This document shows positions 1-8,223 of a stretch of DNA of 34,036 bases, piece by piece. Each line of letters opens with the position of its first letter. Within the stretch, counting starts at the first letter, position 1. The notes below the pieces were generated by a model that was given only the letters and a program-made list of their open reading frames with translations, made no database searches and had not been told where the DNA came from. This stretch comes from Variovorax sp. E3 (GTDB taxonomy: Bacteria; Pseudomonadota; Gammaproteobacteria; Burkholderiales; Burkholderiaceae_C), in contig NZ_MOWM01000073.1 in the NCBI RefSeq assembly GCF_016082275.1, forward strand, positions 1 through 34,036, given 5' to 3'. A program made the position numbers and the translations under genes.

Positions 1-1319
1 GCGGCGCCGGGTTCGCCCAGCGCGACGGGCACGAGGCCGCGCGCGGCCGCGTCGGGGTAGTGGGCCAGCCACTCGCCCGCTTCGCGGCGCACCCATCGGT
101 TGGTGTGCAAGCCCTTGGCGATCCAGCCGGCCAGCGGGTCCCATTCGATGACGGCGGCCAGCTCGAACATGGCGCGCGAGCCCTGCTTGAGCACGCGCGG
201 CAGCCCCGGCAGCGCGGCGGCGCCGAATGCATGCAGGATGGGCCGCGCGCGCGAGACATCGTCCATGTAGTTGACAGGCGCGGGCCCGTGCGTGAACACC
301 GCGACGGCCAGCGGCCGCGGCAGCAGCCAGATGTATTCGGCGACGCCCCAGCGCGTCTCGGGCGGCGGGCCGAAGTCTTCCGGGCCGACGTCGCGGCCCT
401 TCACGACGTCTTCGATCAGTTCGGGGCGCAGGCCGAGCATCCACAGGGCCTTGTGCTCCTTGCCGCCGTCGCGCACGGCGGCCGGTGCGTCGGGCTGGTG
501 GCGCGCGAATTCGGTGACCCATTCGTCGGCGCGTTCGCGCGCGATGCGGACTTCGCGCGCCAGCCAGTCGGCCTCGTCGCCCGTGGCCTGCAGGTATTGC
601 GGCGGGCGCAGGTCGCTCCAGTGCAGCCGCGCGGTCGGCGGCAGGGGTTGCAGCGCCAGCGTTGGAATGACGGGCAGCGCCTGGCGGTTCTTCCACGGCG
701 GGCGCCGCAGCAGCGCGGGCCAGGCGTCGGGGGCGGCGTCGGTCAAGCCGTCGGAGCCGTCTTCCTGCAGGCGCGCGAGGGTCTTGCGCTGGCTGTCGTC
801 GCAGGCGGCCTCGAGCGGGGCTTGCCAGTCGGGGTTGGCGGCCAGCAGTTCCAGGATCAGCGCGGCGCCGGCCTGGTGGCGCGCGGGGTTGGTCGACAGC
901 AGCTCGCGCAGCACGAACAGCGGCCAGCGCGCCGCCTGCTTGACGAGGGCGTTCTTGCAGTCGATCTGCTTGACCTGCGCCACGAAGAACCGGACCACGG
1001 TTTCGTCCTGGATGGCCAGCAGGTCGGCGACTTCGTCCTTGTGGGGGGACGGCTCGAAGAACAGCTCGGCCGCGGCGGTGCCGTGCATCTCGAGCATGCG
1101 CAGCCGGGCGGCGCGCTGCGGGTAGAAGCTGGAACGGTGGCGGCGGAAGAAGTCGAGGCTGTCGGCCAGGCCGCGCGCGTCGGACAGCAGGCCGCCGCAG
1201 TGGCCGCAGGGCCGGTCGTTGAACTGCGCGAGCGCCTCGCGCATGCCCTTGGACCACTTGACGGTGCCATCGGGCGCTGCTGCCAGACCCGTCGACTTCG
1301 ATTTACCACTGCCCGCCAT
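1..1319 (-). CDS. DUF4132 / MolR-YehI-type HEAT-repeat protein, N-terminal part
   Basis: An open frame runs from an ATG at 1319 to the left edge of the window without a stop (about 439 codons seen), so the C-terminus is missing. It starts MAGSGKSKSTG and carries a CGHCGG motif near residue 42. The rest is a run of alpha-helical HEAT-like repeats. The last part seen (WVRREAGEWLAHYPDAAARG followed by LVPVALGEPG) matches the pattern I know from DUF4132 proteins of the E. coli MolR/YehI type, which are often more than 1000 residues and may carry a WGR domain. Their biochemical role is unknown. There is no signal peptide, so it is probably cytoplasmic. It lies 112 nt downstream of the DUF937 gene on the same strand, but a terminator separates them. 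The family call rests on motif memory and not on a search. Confidence 0.65.
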   Translation of the reverse strand, partial: MAGSGKSKSTGLAAAPDGTVKWSKGMREALAQFNDRPCGHCGGLLSDARGLADSLDFFRRHRSSFYPQRAARLRMLEMHGTAAAELFFEPSPHKDEVADLLAIQDETVVRFFVAQVKQIDCKNALVKQAARWPLFVLRELLSTNPARHQAGAALILELLAANPDWQAPLEAACDDSQRKTLARLQEDGSDGLTDAAPDAWPALLRRPPWKNRQALPVIPTLALQPLPPTARLHWSDLRPPQYLQATGDEADWLAREVRIARERADEWVTEFARHQPDAPAAVRDGGKEHKALWMLGLRPELIEDVVKGRDVGPEDFGPPPETRWGVAEYIWLLPRPLAVAVFTHGPAPVNYMDDVSRARPILHAFGAAALPGLPRVLKQGSRAMFELAAVIEWDPLAGWIAKGLHTNRWVRREAGEWLAHYPDAAARGLVPVALGEPGA

Positions 1320-1373
1320 GCCGTCCTCCCTCGAATAGATGCGAGCGGCATTGTCGGCCAAGGCGGGCGGGCC

Positions 1374-1396
1374 AAAAAAGCGCCCTCGCGGGCGCT
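1374..1396 (-). terminator. Rho-independent terminator after the DUF937 gene
   Basis: On the minus strand a perfect 7-bp stem (AGCGCCC / GGGCGCT, loop of 4 at 1386-1389) is followed at once by a run of T, seen as six A at 1374-1379 on the plus strand. It sits just after the stop of the DUF937 gene and before the DUF4132 gene, so it should make the DUF937 gene a single transcription unit. Confidence 0.8.
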
Positions 1397-1431
1397 GGCG
1401 TCCTGCGGGCGGAAACCCGCCCGGCAATCGC

Positions 1432-1893
1432 TCAGGACTGCTTGCCCTGCAGCAAGCCGCTGAGCGAGCCCAGCAGGTCTTCGTGGTTGCCCAGGCCCTG
1501 GTCGGGCACCTTGCCATGCGGCGTGAGCTGGTCGATGAGGGCCGGCAGCATGGTCGCGAGCATGGGCAGCAGCGTTTGCGCATTGACGCCGAGCTTGGCG
1601 GCGATGCTCGCGATGGTGTCGCTGCCCAGCGCGTTCTGCAGCTGGTCGCCCGAGACCGGCTGGTTTTCTCCCTTGCCGATCCACGAGCCGATGACGTTGC
1701 CCAGGCCGGCCTGCTCGAATTTCGAGACCAGCCCGCCCAGGCCGCCCTGCCCGCCGTTGTTGGCGAGCAGGCCGCCCAGCGCGCCGGCAAGGCCGCCGAG
1801 ATCGCCCAGTCCCCCAAGGCCTCCACCTTGCGGTTGCTGCTGTTGCGCAGCGCCTCCTAGCACTTGACCGAGTACCGAATCGAGCAATCCCAT
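1432..1893 (-). CDS. yidB: YidB-family (DUF937) protein
   Basis: 153 residues beginning MGLLDSVLGQVLGG. This amphipathic N-terminus, followed by a Gln/Gly-rich low-complexity stretch (about residues 15-45) and a helical C-terminal half with the LGxxTIASIAAKLGV and LLPMLATMLPALIDQLTPHG segments, is typical of DUF937/YidB proteins. I chose the ATG at 1893 because AAGGAA lies 7-8 nt upstream and because homologues begin MGLLD; the frame stays open further upstream to 2100, but that part has no family resemblance. The function is not established. The C-terminal half resembles the helical fold found in related homeodomain-like YidB proteins. It is monocistronic, with a terminator just downstream. 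Confidence 0.85.
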   Translation of the reverse strand: MGLLDSVLGQVLGGAAQQQQPQGGGLGGLGDLGGLAGALGGLLANNGGQGGLGGLVSKFEQAGLGNVIGSWIGKGENQPVSGDQLQNALGSDTIASIAAKLGVNAQTLLPMLATMLPALIDQLTPHGKVPDQGLGNHEDLLGSLSGLLQGKQS

Positions 1894-1993
1894 GGCCGTT
1901 TCCTTGGTGTGTGACAGAACCGTATGCATTGTTAAATGCCGCGGGCCTAAGCTGAAAGTTGCATTTCCACTTTCGAAGTGGCAGCGTGACAAA

Positions 1994-3349
1994 TTACTTG
2001 GTACGCGCCGCCCGTTTGGGCAGCAGCGCGGGGCTGACCCCCTGCACGCCCACCAGACCGAGCACAGTGGCGAGCGAATTCTGCGCGCCTTTCCATGCAT
2101 CTGTCATGTCAATGGACTCGCTGAGCGAATGGAATCCCGAGGCCCTGCCGCCGCCGCCGATGACGATGGCCGGAACGCCCAGCGAGATCGGCACGTTGGC
2201 GTCGGTGCTGCCGCCGCGCAGCAGCGTCTTGTGGCCGAAGGCGGCGTTCGAGCGCACGGCCGCCTCGACGATCACCGAGTCGGGCGGCGTGCGGCCCCCG
2301 GGACGGTCGCCGATGAGCTTGATGCTCGCGCTCAGCGTGTTGACGTTCCAGCGCCGGTTTTCTTCGGCCACGGCCTCGTCGACGGCCGCGAGGATCTTCT
2401 TCTCGGCGTCGAGCAGCGAGGCCATGTCGTCCGAGCGGATGTCGATGGCCATGCGCGCGTCCGGCGCGATGGTGTTGACCGAGGTGCCGCCGCCGACCGT
2501 GCCGACGGTGAAGGTGGTCTTGGGGAAGCTCGGCGTGCGCACGTCCGCGATCCTGGCGATGGCGCGGCCCATGCCGTGGATGGCGCTGGGCACCTGCCCG
2601 AACGCGCCGAAGCTGTGGCCGCCCGGGCCCTGGAAGGTGACTTCGTAGCGGTGGCTCGCCGTGGCCAGTATCAGCACGGCGCCCGGCCCCGAAGGCTCGA
2701 GCCCCACCATGCCGTCGATGTCGAGGTGGTCGCGAAAGATCGCCTTCATGCCGCGCAGGTTGCCCAGCTCTTCCTCGCCGACGTTGGCCACGAACATGAG
2801 GTCGCCCACGGTCTGGATCTTCTGGTCGTTCAGCACCTTGAGCCACGACAGCAGCACGGTCACGCCGCGGGTGTCGTCCGCGATGCCGGGGGCATGGAGC
2901 CGGCCGTCCTGTTCCCTCACCTTCACGTCGGTGCCGGCGGGGAACACGGTGTCCAGGTGGGCGGAGACCAGGAGCTTGGGCCCGTTGCCCGTGCCCTTGC
3001 GCAGGCCGACCACGTTGCCCTCGGCGTCGATCTTCGCGTGGGTCAGGCCCAGGGCCTTCATGCGGGCCAGGACGGCTTCGGCGCGCTTTTGCTCCTTGAA
3101 CGGCGGCGACTCGATCTCGGTGAGCGCCTTCAGGTCTTCGACCGCGCGTTCATGGTCGGCCTTCACGGCCTCCATCAGCTTCTGGATGCGGGGCGACGCC
3201 AGCAGCTGGGCGTAGGCCTTGTCGACCTCGGGGCCGACCACCACCGGCGGCTGCGCGACGGGCGGGTGCTGGGCCCGGACGCCTTGTGCCGCGCACAGGG
3301 CGGCAAGCACGAAGGGGGCGAGACGCAGCGCGCTGGGAAGGCGAGGCAT
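1994..3349 (-). CDS. Secreted M20-family zinc metallopeptidase
   Basis: 451 residues with a Sec signal peptide (MPRLPSALRLAPFVLAALCA, cleavage likely after VRA near residue 26), so the enzyme should act in the periplasm. M20 metal-site motifs are all present: SAHLDTV (His131, Asp133), APGIADDTRG (Asp158/159, the bridging ligand region), VGEEE (Glu192-194, general base plus ligand), GLEPSG, and a late His in GFHSLSES. Between them lies the dimerisation domain with GPGGHSFGAFG and a GGGTSVNTIAP stretch. The family comprises di-zinc aminoacyl-peptidases and deacylases (PepT, CPG2, DapE relatives). The long set of small residues after GPGGHS resembles PepT-like and M20/M25/M40 hydrolases, but the substrate cannot be told. 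The start is supported by AGAAGGA about 11 nt upstream. A stem-loop at 1967-1981 lies just after the stop. Confidence 0.88.
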   Translation of the reverse strand: MPRLPSALRLAPFVLAALCAAQGVRAQHPPVAQPPVVVGPEVDKAYAQLLASPRIQKLMEAVKADHERAVEDLKALTEIESPPFKEQKRAEAVLARMKALGLTHAKIDAEGNVVGLRKGTGNGPKLLVSAHLDTVFPAGTDVKVREQDGRLHAPGIADDTRGVTVLLSWLKVLNDQKIQTVGDLMFVANVGEEELGNLRGMKAIFRDHLDIDGMVGLEPSGPGAVLILATASHRYEVTFQGPGGHSFGAFGQVPSAIHGMGRAIARIADVRTPSFPKTTFTVGTVGGGTSVNTIAPDARMAIDIRSDDMASLLDAEKKILAAVDEAVAEENRRWNVNTLSASIKLIGDRPGGRTPPDSVIVEAAVRSNAAFGHKTLLRGGSTDANVPISLGVPAIVIGGGGRASGFHSLSESIDMTDAWKGAQNSLATVLGLVGVQGVSPALLPKRAARTK

Positions 3350-3370
3350 GGGAACAAATGTCCTTCTTTT

Positions 3371-3399
3371 GTCTTAATGAAGTAACGATTGTTTCCCAA
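3371..3399 (-). promoter_or_regulatory. Possible sigma-70 promoter of the M20 peptidase gene
   Basis: On the minus strand TTGGGA (3394-3399) and TAAGAC (3371-3376) are separated by 17 nt, upstream of the ATG at 3349 and its ribosome-binding site. Both boxes are imperfect, and this is pattern matching only. Confidence 0.3.
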
Positions 3400-3442
3400 G
3401 TGCTCCGCGTGCGCCTCGCGGAAAACACCGCCCTGGCCCGCC

Positions 3443-4164
3443 CTAGAGTCCGGCGAGCGACACCAGCGCGGCGAGCGCCGCCGTTTCGGCGCGCAGCACG
3501 CGTGAACCGAGGGTGACGGGGGCGAAGCCCCGGGCGATGGCTTCCTGCTCTTCGGTGCCGCTCAGGCGCCTTCGGGACCGCTCAGCACGAGGGCGCCATG
3601 GTCGCCTCCGAGCTGCACCGAGGCGATGCCCCGGGTGCCATCGGCCAGGCTCAGGATGAGGCGCGTGGCCGTGGCGTCGCCGCCTTGCGCGCCGATCCAG
3701 GCCGAGAAGCTCTGCACCGGGTGGATCACCGGCACGCGGTTGCGCCCGCACTGCTCGCAGGCCGCGACGGCAATAGCCTCCCAGTGCGCGCGCTTCTTCT
3801 CTGCGCGCTCGCCCGACAGGCGCAGCACGCCGTGGGCGGTGGCCAGCGGCTGGATGCTGGCCACGCCGAGTTCGGTGGCCTTTTCGACCAGCCAGTCCAT
3901 GCGCTCGTTGGCCGGCATGCCGACCGCCAGGTGCACGGCGCGCGGCGCCTCGCGCTCCACCGGCTGATGGGCGCCGACGTTCACGGCCACGTCGCTGCGG
4001 CCCATGCGTTCGACCGTGGCCGCGTACTCGCCGCCCGCGCCGTCGAACAGCGTGAGCGCGTCGCCGGGCTGCATGCGCAGCACCTGCACATGGCGCGCGG
4101 CGCCCGGCGGCAGCGCCAGGCTGGCGCCGGCGGTCAGCGGCACGGAACAGTGAAAACGGGGCAT
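3443..4164 (-). CDS. rsmE: 16S rRNA m3U1498 methyltransferase RsmE (frameshifted in this sequence)
   Basis: RsmE methylates N3 of U1498 in 16S rRNA of the 30S subunit, using SAM bound in a trefoil knot. The N-terminal PUA-like domain starts MPRFHCSVPL; GMPANERMDWLVEKATELGV and the CEQCGRNRVP motif are clear RsmE signatures. The first frame ends at 3562 just after LSGPEGA. The conserved tail (LSGTEEQEAIARGFAPVTLG then SRVLRAETAALAAL) continues in the next frame to 3443. Family proteins read SGPEGGLS here, so one base is missing at about 3565-3570 (GGCGCC for an expected GGCGGCC). Repaired length is about 240 residues, normal for RsmE. As written, the knot lacks its last elements and would be inactive. 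A sequencing deletion is the likelier cause, since five other sites in the window show the same kind of defect. Confidence 0.88.
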
Positions 4165-4211
4165 GCTATGGAATCGATAGCTGCGAGCGACCGTTGTACG
4201 GGCGTCACAGG
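4165..4211. repeat. Short dispersed-repeat-like element (GCTAT/ATAGC type)
   Basis: GCTAT and ATAGC (4165-4169 and 4177-4181) form a small stem, followed by CTGCGAGCG and a second dyad, CCGT-TGT-ACGG (4191-4200). I recall similar 'ATAGCTGC...GCG...' elements being very common between Comamonadaceae genes. It lies directly upstream of the rsmE start codon, between amgK and rsmE. The family assignment is from memory. Confidence 0.4.
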
Positions 4212-4233
4212 GTGGTGCTTTTTCAGTTTCTCT

Positions 4234-5370
4234 TCAGACACGGCCGTAGGCGAAGCCGGTGAGGGCCGACGTGCCCTCGACTTCGTCGATCACGCGCACC
4301 AGCGGCGTCAGTTCCATGTAGCGCCCGGCGGTGGCGCGGATGTAGGCGATGAAGCGCGGCGTGTCGGCCAGGTAGCGGGGCTTGCCGTCGCGCAGCGTGA
4401 TGCGCGCGAAGATGCCGGCCACCTTCAGGTGGCGCTGCAGGCCCATCCATTCGACGGCCCGGTAGAAGGCGCCGAAGTCTTCGTCCACCGGCAGCCCGGC
4501 CTTGCGCGCGGCCACCCAGTAGCGGATGGTGATGTCGAGCACGAACTCCTCGTCCCAGCTCAGGAAGGCGTCGCGCATCAGGCTGGCGATGTCGTAGGTG
4601 ATCGGGCCGTAGACCGCGTCCTGGAAGTCGAGCACGCCGAGCGCCCCCTTGGAGGGCGGCGAGGACACGCCAGTACTGAGCGTGGGGGCCGCACCCATCA
4701 TCAGGTTGCGCGGCATGAAGTCGCGGTGCACGTACACGCTGGGCGACGCGAGGTTGCTGTCGACGATCAGCTTGAAGCTGCGGTCCAGGCGCTCCTTGAG
4801 CTTGCCCTCGACGGCGATGCCGCGGTGGCGGCCGATGTACCACTCGGGGAACAGGGCGAGCTCGCGCTCCAGCAGCGCGCGGTCATAGGGGGGCAGCACG
4901 CCGGGCTTGGAGGCCAGTTGCCAGCGGATCAGGGTGTCGATCGCCTCGTCGTAGAGCGGGCGGCTGGCGCCGGGCTGGGCGGGGTCGAGCACGTCCAGCA
5001 TGGTCTGGCGGCCCAGGTCGTCGAGCAGCAGGAAGCCGTGGGGCCTGTCCCATTCGAGCACCGTGGGCGCGAGCACGCCGGCCTCGGCCATCAGTTTCGC
5101 CACCTGCACGAAGGGGTCGCTGTTCTCCTTGTCCGGCGGGGCGTCCATCACGATGCGCGTGGGGGCCGCCGGGTCGGTGGTGTCGACACGGAAGTAGCGG
5201 CGAAAGCTCGCGTCGACCGAGGCGAGCCGGACCGTGTCCGGCAGCAGGCGGTGGGCGGGGGCGATGCCGGCCAGCCAGCCCCGGAACACTTCGGCCCGTT
5301 TCGGATCTGTCCAGAGAATGGGCTCGGCGGGACTTGGGGCCAATGAGGCCGGGGGCGGGGGTGCTGTCAT
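4234..5370 (-). CDS. amgK: AmgK-like anomeric N-acetylmuramate/N-acetylglucosamine kinase
   Basis: 378 residues with an aminoglycoside-phosphotransferase (APH) kinase fold. SFRRYFRV forms the nucleotide-binding N-lobe; VHRDFMPRN (His215, Asp217, Asn222) is the catalytic loop; GVLDFQDAVYGPITYDIASL (Asp248) is the metal-binding motif. In Pseudomonas, AmgK phosphorylates MurNAc and GlcNAc at C1 in the cell-wall recycling route that bypasses de novo MurA/MurB. A gene divergent from lptD is the usual place for amgK, which supports the call; a general phosphotransferase remains possible. The usual partner murU does not follow: the next gene is rsmE after 69 nt. Residues about 226-244 (PTLSTGVSSPPSKGAL) look like an in-frame insertion from a dispersed repeat, between the catalytic loop and the DFQD motif. 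Confidence 0.8.
   Translation of the reverse strand: MTAPPPPASLAPSPAEPILWTDPKRAEVFRGWLAGIAPAHRLLPDTVRLASVDASFRRYFRVDTTDPAAPTRIVMDAPPDKENSDPFVQVAKLMAEAGVLAPTVLEWDRPHGFLLLDDLGRQTMLDVLDPAQPGASRPLYDEAIDTLIRWQLASKPGVLPPYDRALLERELALFPEWYIGRHRGIAVEGKLKERLDRSFKLIVDSNLASPSVYVHRDFMPRNLMMGAAPTLSTGVSSPPSKGALGVLDFQDAVYGPITYDIASLMRDAFLSWDEEFVLDITIRYWVAARKAGLPVDEDFGAFYRAVEWMGLQRHLKVAGIFARITLRDGKPRYLADTPRFIAYIRATAGRYMELTPLVRVIDEVEGTSALTGFAYGRV
4641..4690. repeat. Dispersed-repeat fragment inside the amgK coding sequence
   Basis: On the minus strand this stretch runs from CCCCCACGCT through GTGTCCTCGCCGCCC to CTCCAAGGGGGCG. The layout (CCCCCAnGCT, GTGTCnnC, then a C-run/G-run dyad ending GGGGGCG) matches the intergenic element at 15361-15450. 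It codes for the extra residues between the APH catalytic loop and the DFQD motif. Confidence 0.4.
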
Positions 5371-5379
5371 GGATAATCG

Positions 5380-5406
5380 ATTCTACAAATCCGCCTGGCG
5401 CGGCAA
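5380..5406 (-). promoter_or_regulatory. Possible near-leaderless promoter of amgK
   Basis: On the minus strand TAGAAT (5380-5385) lies 9 nt before the amgK ATG, and TTGCCG (5401-5406) lies 15 nt further upstream. A start about 7 nt after the -10 box would leave only 2-3 nt of leader. The spacer is short for sigma-70, so this is weak. Confidence 0.3.
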
Positions 5407-5605
5407 TCCCCCTTGGCCGGCTGCCGGCCGATGCGGGTTGCTGCCGGCCCCTGCAACCCGCCGGCCTGCCGCGCCGTCCCCCGACGATTTTTCGTTCCGA
5501 ACCGATGCCTACGACCCAACGCCCTCACGCTTGGCACCTTGTGCGCTCGCTGCCCTCCCCCGGAGAGTCGCGGGCTTTCCTCGGAACGGCCGGGCGGGAG
5601 GCTTG

Positions 5606-8202
5606 ATGAGCCGACGCGAGACCTTGCAGCGCCTGCGGCGCGCCAGCCCGCCCTTGCCTCTGGCCGTGCTGTCCCTGGCGCTGCTGCAGGCACACGGTGC
5701 CTCTTATGCCCAGTCGCCCGTCAACCTCGACGGGCCGCTCACGCTCAAGCGCACGCCGCTGCTGACGGAAATCATCCCGCCTTCGGAACGCGGCCAACTG
5801 CCCAGCCTTGTCACCGGCGACCGCATTTCCGGCCGGCCGGACCTGGACACCATCGTTGAAGGCAATGCCGCGCTGCGGCGCGGCGCGCTCGGCATCACCG
5901 CCGACCGCCTCGAGTACTACCAGCCCAATGACCTCGCCAAGGCCACCGGCAACGTGCGGGTCAACCAGGGCGGCAATGTCTACGAAGGGCCGGAGCTGCA
6001 GCTCAAGCTCGAGACCTTCGAAGGCTTCTTCAACAACGTGCGCTACAAGTTCCTGGCGAACGAAGCGCACGGCGAGGCGCAGCGCATCGACTTCGTCGAC
6101 GCCAACGTGTCGGTGGCCCGCCAGGCCACCTACACCACCTGCCGCCGCGAAGATTTCCCCGGCTGGATGCCGGCCTGGCTGCTGACCGCGACCACGCTGA
6201 CCACCGACACCGAGGAAAACGAAGGCGTGGCCAAGAATGCGCGGCTGAGCTTCATGGGCATCACCACGCCGCCCATTCCGAGCGTGAGCTTTCCGCTGTC
6301 CAGCGAACGCAAGAGCGGCCTGCTGCCGCCCACGATCGGCATCGACAACACCAACGCATCGAGATCTCGCAGCCGTACTACTGGAACATCGCGCCCAACC
6401 GCGACGCCACGATCACGCCGACGCTCATGAGCAAGCGCGGCATCGACTTCAGCAACGAGTTCCGCTACCTGGAGAAGGGCTACAGCGGCGACATTCGCTT
6501 CGACCTGATGGGCAGCGACCGGCTGGTGGGGCAGCGCTACAACGAGCTGCGCAGCAGTCAGTTGCAACAGCTGATGAGCGGGCAGATCCAGGCCAAGGAT
6601 CTGACTTTCGGCAACCCGCCTGGCAGCAGCAAGCGATGGGGTCTATGGGCCACACACCACCAGGACTTCGACGCCAAGGCGTTGGGTCTGGACACGCTGG
6701 CCGCCAACATCAGCATCAACCGCGTGAGCGACAACGACTACTGGCGGGATTTCACGCGCACGCCAACGCTCTCGCAGCGCCAGCTGGGCAACGATGCTTC
6801 GTTGAGCTGGAGCAAGGACGACTGGAGCGGCGCGATCCGCGCGCTCAAGTACCAGAACCTGCAATACAACCTGGCGCCCATCACGCCGGCCTATGACCGC
6901 CTGCCCCAGATCACGGCCAACTACAACAAGTACGACTGGCACGGCTTCGACGTCTCGCTCAACCTCGACTACACGCGCTTTCGGGTCAACACGATCCTGA
7001 GCGGCCAGCCGGGCTTCGACATCAACCAGCAATCGCAACCCGACGGCGACCGCGCCTCGGCCATCGCGTCGATCAGCCGGCCCTTCATCACGCCGAGTTC
7101 GTTCGTGATTCCGAAGCTGATGCTGAACACGGCGTCGTACAGCTACTACCTGCCGCAGACGGACATCCCCAAGCTCACGGTCAACGGCACGCAGTACGTG
7201 GGCGGCATCCCCTACAACCCGAACTCGCTGTATTTCTTCCCGACGTCCAGCAGCCGGACGGTGCCGACCTTCAGCCTGGACAGCGGCCTGATCTTCGAAC
7301 GCGACGCCAGCTATTTCGGCCGCGCGTTCCGCCAGACCCTGGAGCCGCGCGCCTACTACGTCTACACGCCGTACCGCAACCAGAGCATGCTGCCGAACTA
7401 CGATTCGGCCGCCAACGACTTCAGCTTCGCGACCATCTACACCGAGAACGCGTTCTCGGGCGGCGACCGCATCTCGGACACCAACGCCCTCACGCTCGGC
7501 GTGACCTCCCGCCTGATCGACCCCGACACCGGCGTCGAGGCGGCCCGCTTCGGCATTGCGCAGCGGCTGCGCTTCAGCGACCAGAGGGTCACGCTGCCCG
7601 GCGGCACGGCCGTGACCGACCGCGCGAGCGATCTGCTGGTCGGCGCCCAGATCAACTGGACGCGCAAGTGGAGCGTGGACACCGTCGTCCAGTACAACCC
7701 CGACACGCGCAAGTCGGAGCGCTCGGCCATCAGCGCCCGCTACAACCCCGAGCCGTACCACAACCTGAGCGCGGCCTTCCGCTACCAGGCGCCCAGCACG
7801 CCGACCGCGACCGACGGCAGCAAGTCCTTCGACGTGGGCTGGCAATGGCCCATCAACGATCTCTGGGGCGACAAGGGCAAGAACCTGGGGCCCGGCAAGG
7901 GCCAGGGCGGCGGACGCTGGTATGCGGTCGGTCGCTTGAACTACAGCCTGCAGGACAAGAAGCTCACCGACGGCGTGCTCGGCTTCGAGTACGACGGCTG
8001 CTGCTGGATCGGCCGCGTGGTGCTGCAACGCACCACCACCGGCCTGGTGACGGCGAACACCCGCATCATGTTCCAGCTCGAATTTGTCGGCTTCTCCAGC
8101 ATCGGCTCCAGCCCGATGCAGGCCTTGCGGCAGAACATCCAGCGCTACGAACCCCTGCGCCAACCGGGCGAAGCACCAAGCCGCTTCACCAATTACGACT
8201 GA
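5606..8202 (+). CDS. lptD: LPS-assembly outer-membrane protein LptD (frameshifted in this sequence)
   Basis: LptD is the beta-barrel that, with LptE, inserts lipopolysaccharide into the outer leaflet. The ATG at 5606 follows GGGAGG and starts a signal peptide (LPLAVLSLALLQAHGASYAQ). The periplasmic OstA/LptA-like jellyroll (GNAALRRGALGITADRLEYY) and the TTCRRED cysteine follow. The barrel ends with YDGCCWIGRVVLQR, whose adjacent cysteines match the LptD disulfide pair. The frame breaks at about 6355-6357: the text gives NTNA then nonsense to 6430, while the next frame reads EISQPYYWNIAPNRDATITP and then continues from MSKRGIDF at 6427. Reading AACGGCATC for AACGCATC repairs it (one missing G), giving about 865 residues. 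Since LptD is normally essential, a sequence error is the best explanation. surA follows after 21 nt, the standard order. Confidence 0.92.
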
Positions 8203-8223
8203 GACGACTGACTGAGCTACGCC

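Noticed and set aside
60..1463. Long plus-strand frame opposite the DUF4132 gene
   Set aside because: The plus-strand translation is Gly/Arg/Gln-rich and without family motifs. The minus strand has a clean gene with HEAT-type motifs that explains the open frame.
1967..1981. Hairpin CCACTT-TCG-AAGTGG after the M20 peptidase gene
   Set aside because: Only 6 bp and no T-run on the minus strand, so not called as a terminator, though it may stabilise the transcript end.
5371..5605. Sigma-E-type promoter before lptD
   Set aside because: lptD is under sigma-E in E. coli, but I found no convincing GGAACTT plus TCnnA pair with proper spacing in this 235-nt gap.
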